Of a stretch of DNA of 38,083 nt, positions 36,780-38,083 are shown one piece after another (the first letter of the stretch is position 1; every line of letters begins with the position of its first letter). The DNA is from Planctomyces sp. GTDB taxonomy: Bacteria; Planctomycetota; Planctomycetia; Planctomycetales; Planctomycetaceae. The stretch is taken from NCBI GenBank assembly GCA_027483405.1, contig JAIXUU010000094.1:1-38083 (forward strand). Reading direction: 5' to 3'. The notes beneath the pieces are model-generated. The model made no database searches. It had not been told where the DNA came from and saw only the letters and a list, made by a program, of their open reading frames with translations. A program made the position numbers and the translations under genes.

Positions 36780-38083
36780 TTGAATCACTATCTGACCTGC
36801 GGCCGCTCTTTGAGCAGCCGGGCGAGGAGGGCGACTGGTGGCGTGCGGTCATGCCTTACATCGCCAGCCAGGTCAGCGGCTGGAGTCCCGCCTGGCTGAC
36901 GGCCACCGAGGAAGAGCTGCTCAACCCGACTTATGTCGCTGTGCTGGCTCTGGGTTCCATCAACGACCGCACGAAAGGCCTTCACTTTGAACACGGTCAC
37001 TCATGGGTGACTTCCGAAGTCAACCACGCTCTGCGAAATCTCGAACTGATTTGTTCCCCAACCCCTGAAGAGGAAATCTTTCTTATGGCCACGAAAACGA
37101 AACCCGCCCCAACCAAGCCAGCGAAAACCACCAAGCCAGCCAAGCCGAAAGATGCCGCTCCTGAGGAGGCATCGATCGAGCATCCCGGAAAGGCGTTCGT
37201 CGTCGATCGAAGTCGCGACATCCCTTTGTCTCAAATGGATCCATCGCCCTGGCAGGTGAGAAAGAAAACCAACAGCCAGTGGATCGCCGAGCTCGGTCAA
37301 TCGCTCCTGCAGGACGGGCAGATCAATCCTCTGATCGTCAGGGCGTCAGACGCCAATCGATATGAGATCATCGCAGGCCACACGCGAGCCTTTGCGGCCG
37401 AACAGGTCGGCCTGAAGTCGCTTCGATGCGATGTTGTCGAATGCGATGATGAGACGGCTCAGCGGCTCGTGTTGATCGATAACGCGAAGCGAAAGGATCT
37501 CACGACGATTGAGCAGGCCCAGGCACTGAAGGCACTTGTCGATACTTACGAGGCCGCCGGCAAGAGCCAGAGGCAGCTGGCGGCCGACATCGGGATCAGC
37601 CAGGGCCAGATCAGCAACTTGACCCGGCTGCTGCTCCTGCCGGCAGAGGTGCAGGAGCTTGTGATTTCTGGAGAAATCACTCAGGCCGCCGCCCGCGAAG
37701 CAGTGCCCATGCTGCAGCATCCAAAGATCGCCAAGGCCTTTGTTGCGGAGATTGCTGAGTACAGAGATCAGGCGAGAGAGAGAGCGGAGAGCGACGGCGA
37801 GGAGCCCAAGATTGACCTGATGATTTCGATACGTTCAGTTGTGCGGGAGATCGGTCGATCACTTGATGGTCAGGCCTTTCACCAAGGCCGTTGGAAAGAT
37901 CGTGCGTTCAAGCTAACCCCTGAGATTGAGCAGCAGCTCGATATCATCGATCTTTCAGACAACCCCAAGCAGCCCCGACGATATGCACTCAACACCAAGT
38001 TGTGGGACGATCTGCAGGCGAAGGCAGAAGCCAAAAAGAAAGCGGATGAGCAGAAGGGCATTGAAGGCAAGAAAGACAAGAAG
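36776..38083 (+). CDS. ParB-like DNA-binding protein, N-terminal part (cut by the window end)
   Basis: Frame open from GTG 36776 to the last base (436 codons). From the internal ATG 37085: Ala/Lys/Pro linker (residues 1-35), ParB/sulfiredoxin domain with IPLSQMDPSPWQVRK, AGHTRAFAA (98-105, Box II-like) and NAKRKDLTTIEQA; HTH SQRQLAADIGISQGQISNLT (161-180); then LPAEVQELVISGEITQAAAREA. The 103 codons upstream of 37085 encode a Trp-rich helical domain (DWWRAVMPYIASQVSGW) not usual in ParB. GAGGAAA lies upstream of 37085, so both starts are possible. No ParA gene is seen. It probably continues at base 3 of the window. Confidence 0.8.
   Translation, partial: MIESLSDLRPLFEQPGEEGDWWRAVMPYIASQVSGWSPAWLTATEEELLNPTYVAVLALGSINDRTKGLHFEHGHSWVTSEVNHALRNLELICSPTPEEEIFLMATKTKPAPTKPAKTTKPAKPKDAAPEEASIEHPGKAFVVDRSRDIPLSQMDPSPWQVRKKTNSQWIAELGQSLLQDGQINPLIVRASDANRYEIIAGHTRAFAAEQVGLKSLRCDVVECDDETAQRLVLIDNAKRKDLTTIEQAQALKALVDTYEAAGKSQRQLAADIGISQGQISNLTRLLLLPAEVQELVISGEITQAAAREAVPMLQHPKIAKAFVAEIAEYRDQARERAESDGEEPKIDLMISIRSVVREIGRSLDGQAFHQGRWKDRAFKLTPEIEQQLDIIDLSDNPKQPRRYALNTKLWDDLQAKAEAKKKADEQKGIEGKKDKK
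37661..37680. repeat. Dispersed palindrome copy 8 (inside the ParB-like gene)
   Basis: GTGATTTCTGGAGAAATCAC, 18-bp core identical to copy 5. It encodes VISGEIT, at the place where ParB proteins often have an SGEIS-like motif, so protein selection could explain part of this copy. Confidence 0.7.

Overview
The window looks like an almost complete temperate siphovirus genome, or the same prophage cut at one point, of about 38 kb. It carries an HK97-type head and tail module, two tyrosine recombinases, a tRNA-Lys attachment-site remnant, an early/replication operon and three DNA methyltransferases. The first and last bases fall inside what looks like one ParB-like gene: the open frame entering at base 3 continues the charged C-terminal helix that runs off the end at 38083. 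I therefore read the molecule as circular or circularly permuted, with the join one base out of frame. The host is not proven. GC content in the high fifties, Cys-rich small proteins and a papain-like envelope peptidase would suit a Planctomycetota host, but this is only an inference.

Layout. 1-629: C-terminal part of the ParB-like protein. 640-703: promoter overlapped by a perfect 15-bp-arm palindrome. 738-1619: small unknown genes. 1721-2566: three small DNA-binding proteins (RHH plus HTH, RHH, sigma-region-4-like HTH), two of them on the minus strand; this is the probable lysogeny-control cluster and contains no recognisable CI. 2663-3277: Gam. 3364-5965: an envelope cassette (membrane/lipoprotein fusion, signal-anchored papain-like peptidase, proline-rich membrane protein), the best candidate for lysis genes. 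5991-24672: HNH, TerS, TerL, portal, ClpP-like protease, capsid, connectors, tail tube, chaperones G and GT made through a GGGAAAC slippery site, tape measure, a large HxH-repeat fibre with a LamG-like end, and tail-tip proteins.

24710-30505 is the integration/accessory region: recombinase 1, a membrane protein, two DNA methyltransferases, the 3' half of a tRNA-Lys(UUU) gene as putative attP, a free-standing accessory gene with its own promoter and terminator, a 0.5-kb hairpin-rich non-coding stretch, and recombinase 2. 30619-38083 is a tightly overlapping early operon: a phage CsrA, a replication-initiator-like protein with two sets of 12-bp iterons inside its gene (probable origin), Zn-ribbon proteins, an ASCH protein, a third methyltransferase and the ParB-like gene.

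The most striking unexplained signal is a dispersed palindrome, TGATTTC-N4-GAAATCA, present eight times across the genome. Three copies supply the stop codon of the preceding gene, one is intergenic, and four lie inside genes, always in the same reading frame. It may be an operator/stoperator set, a ParB centromere-like set, or a motif borrowed from the host.
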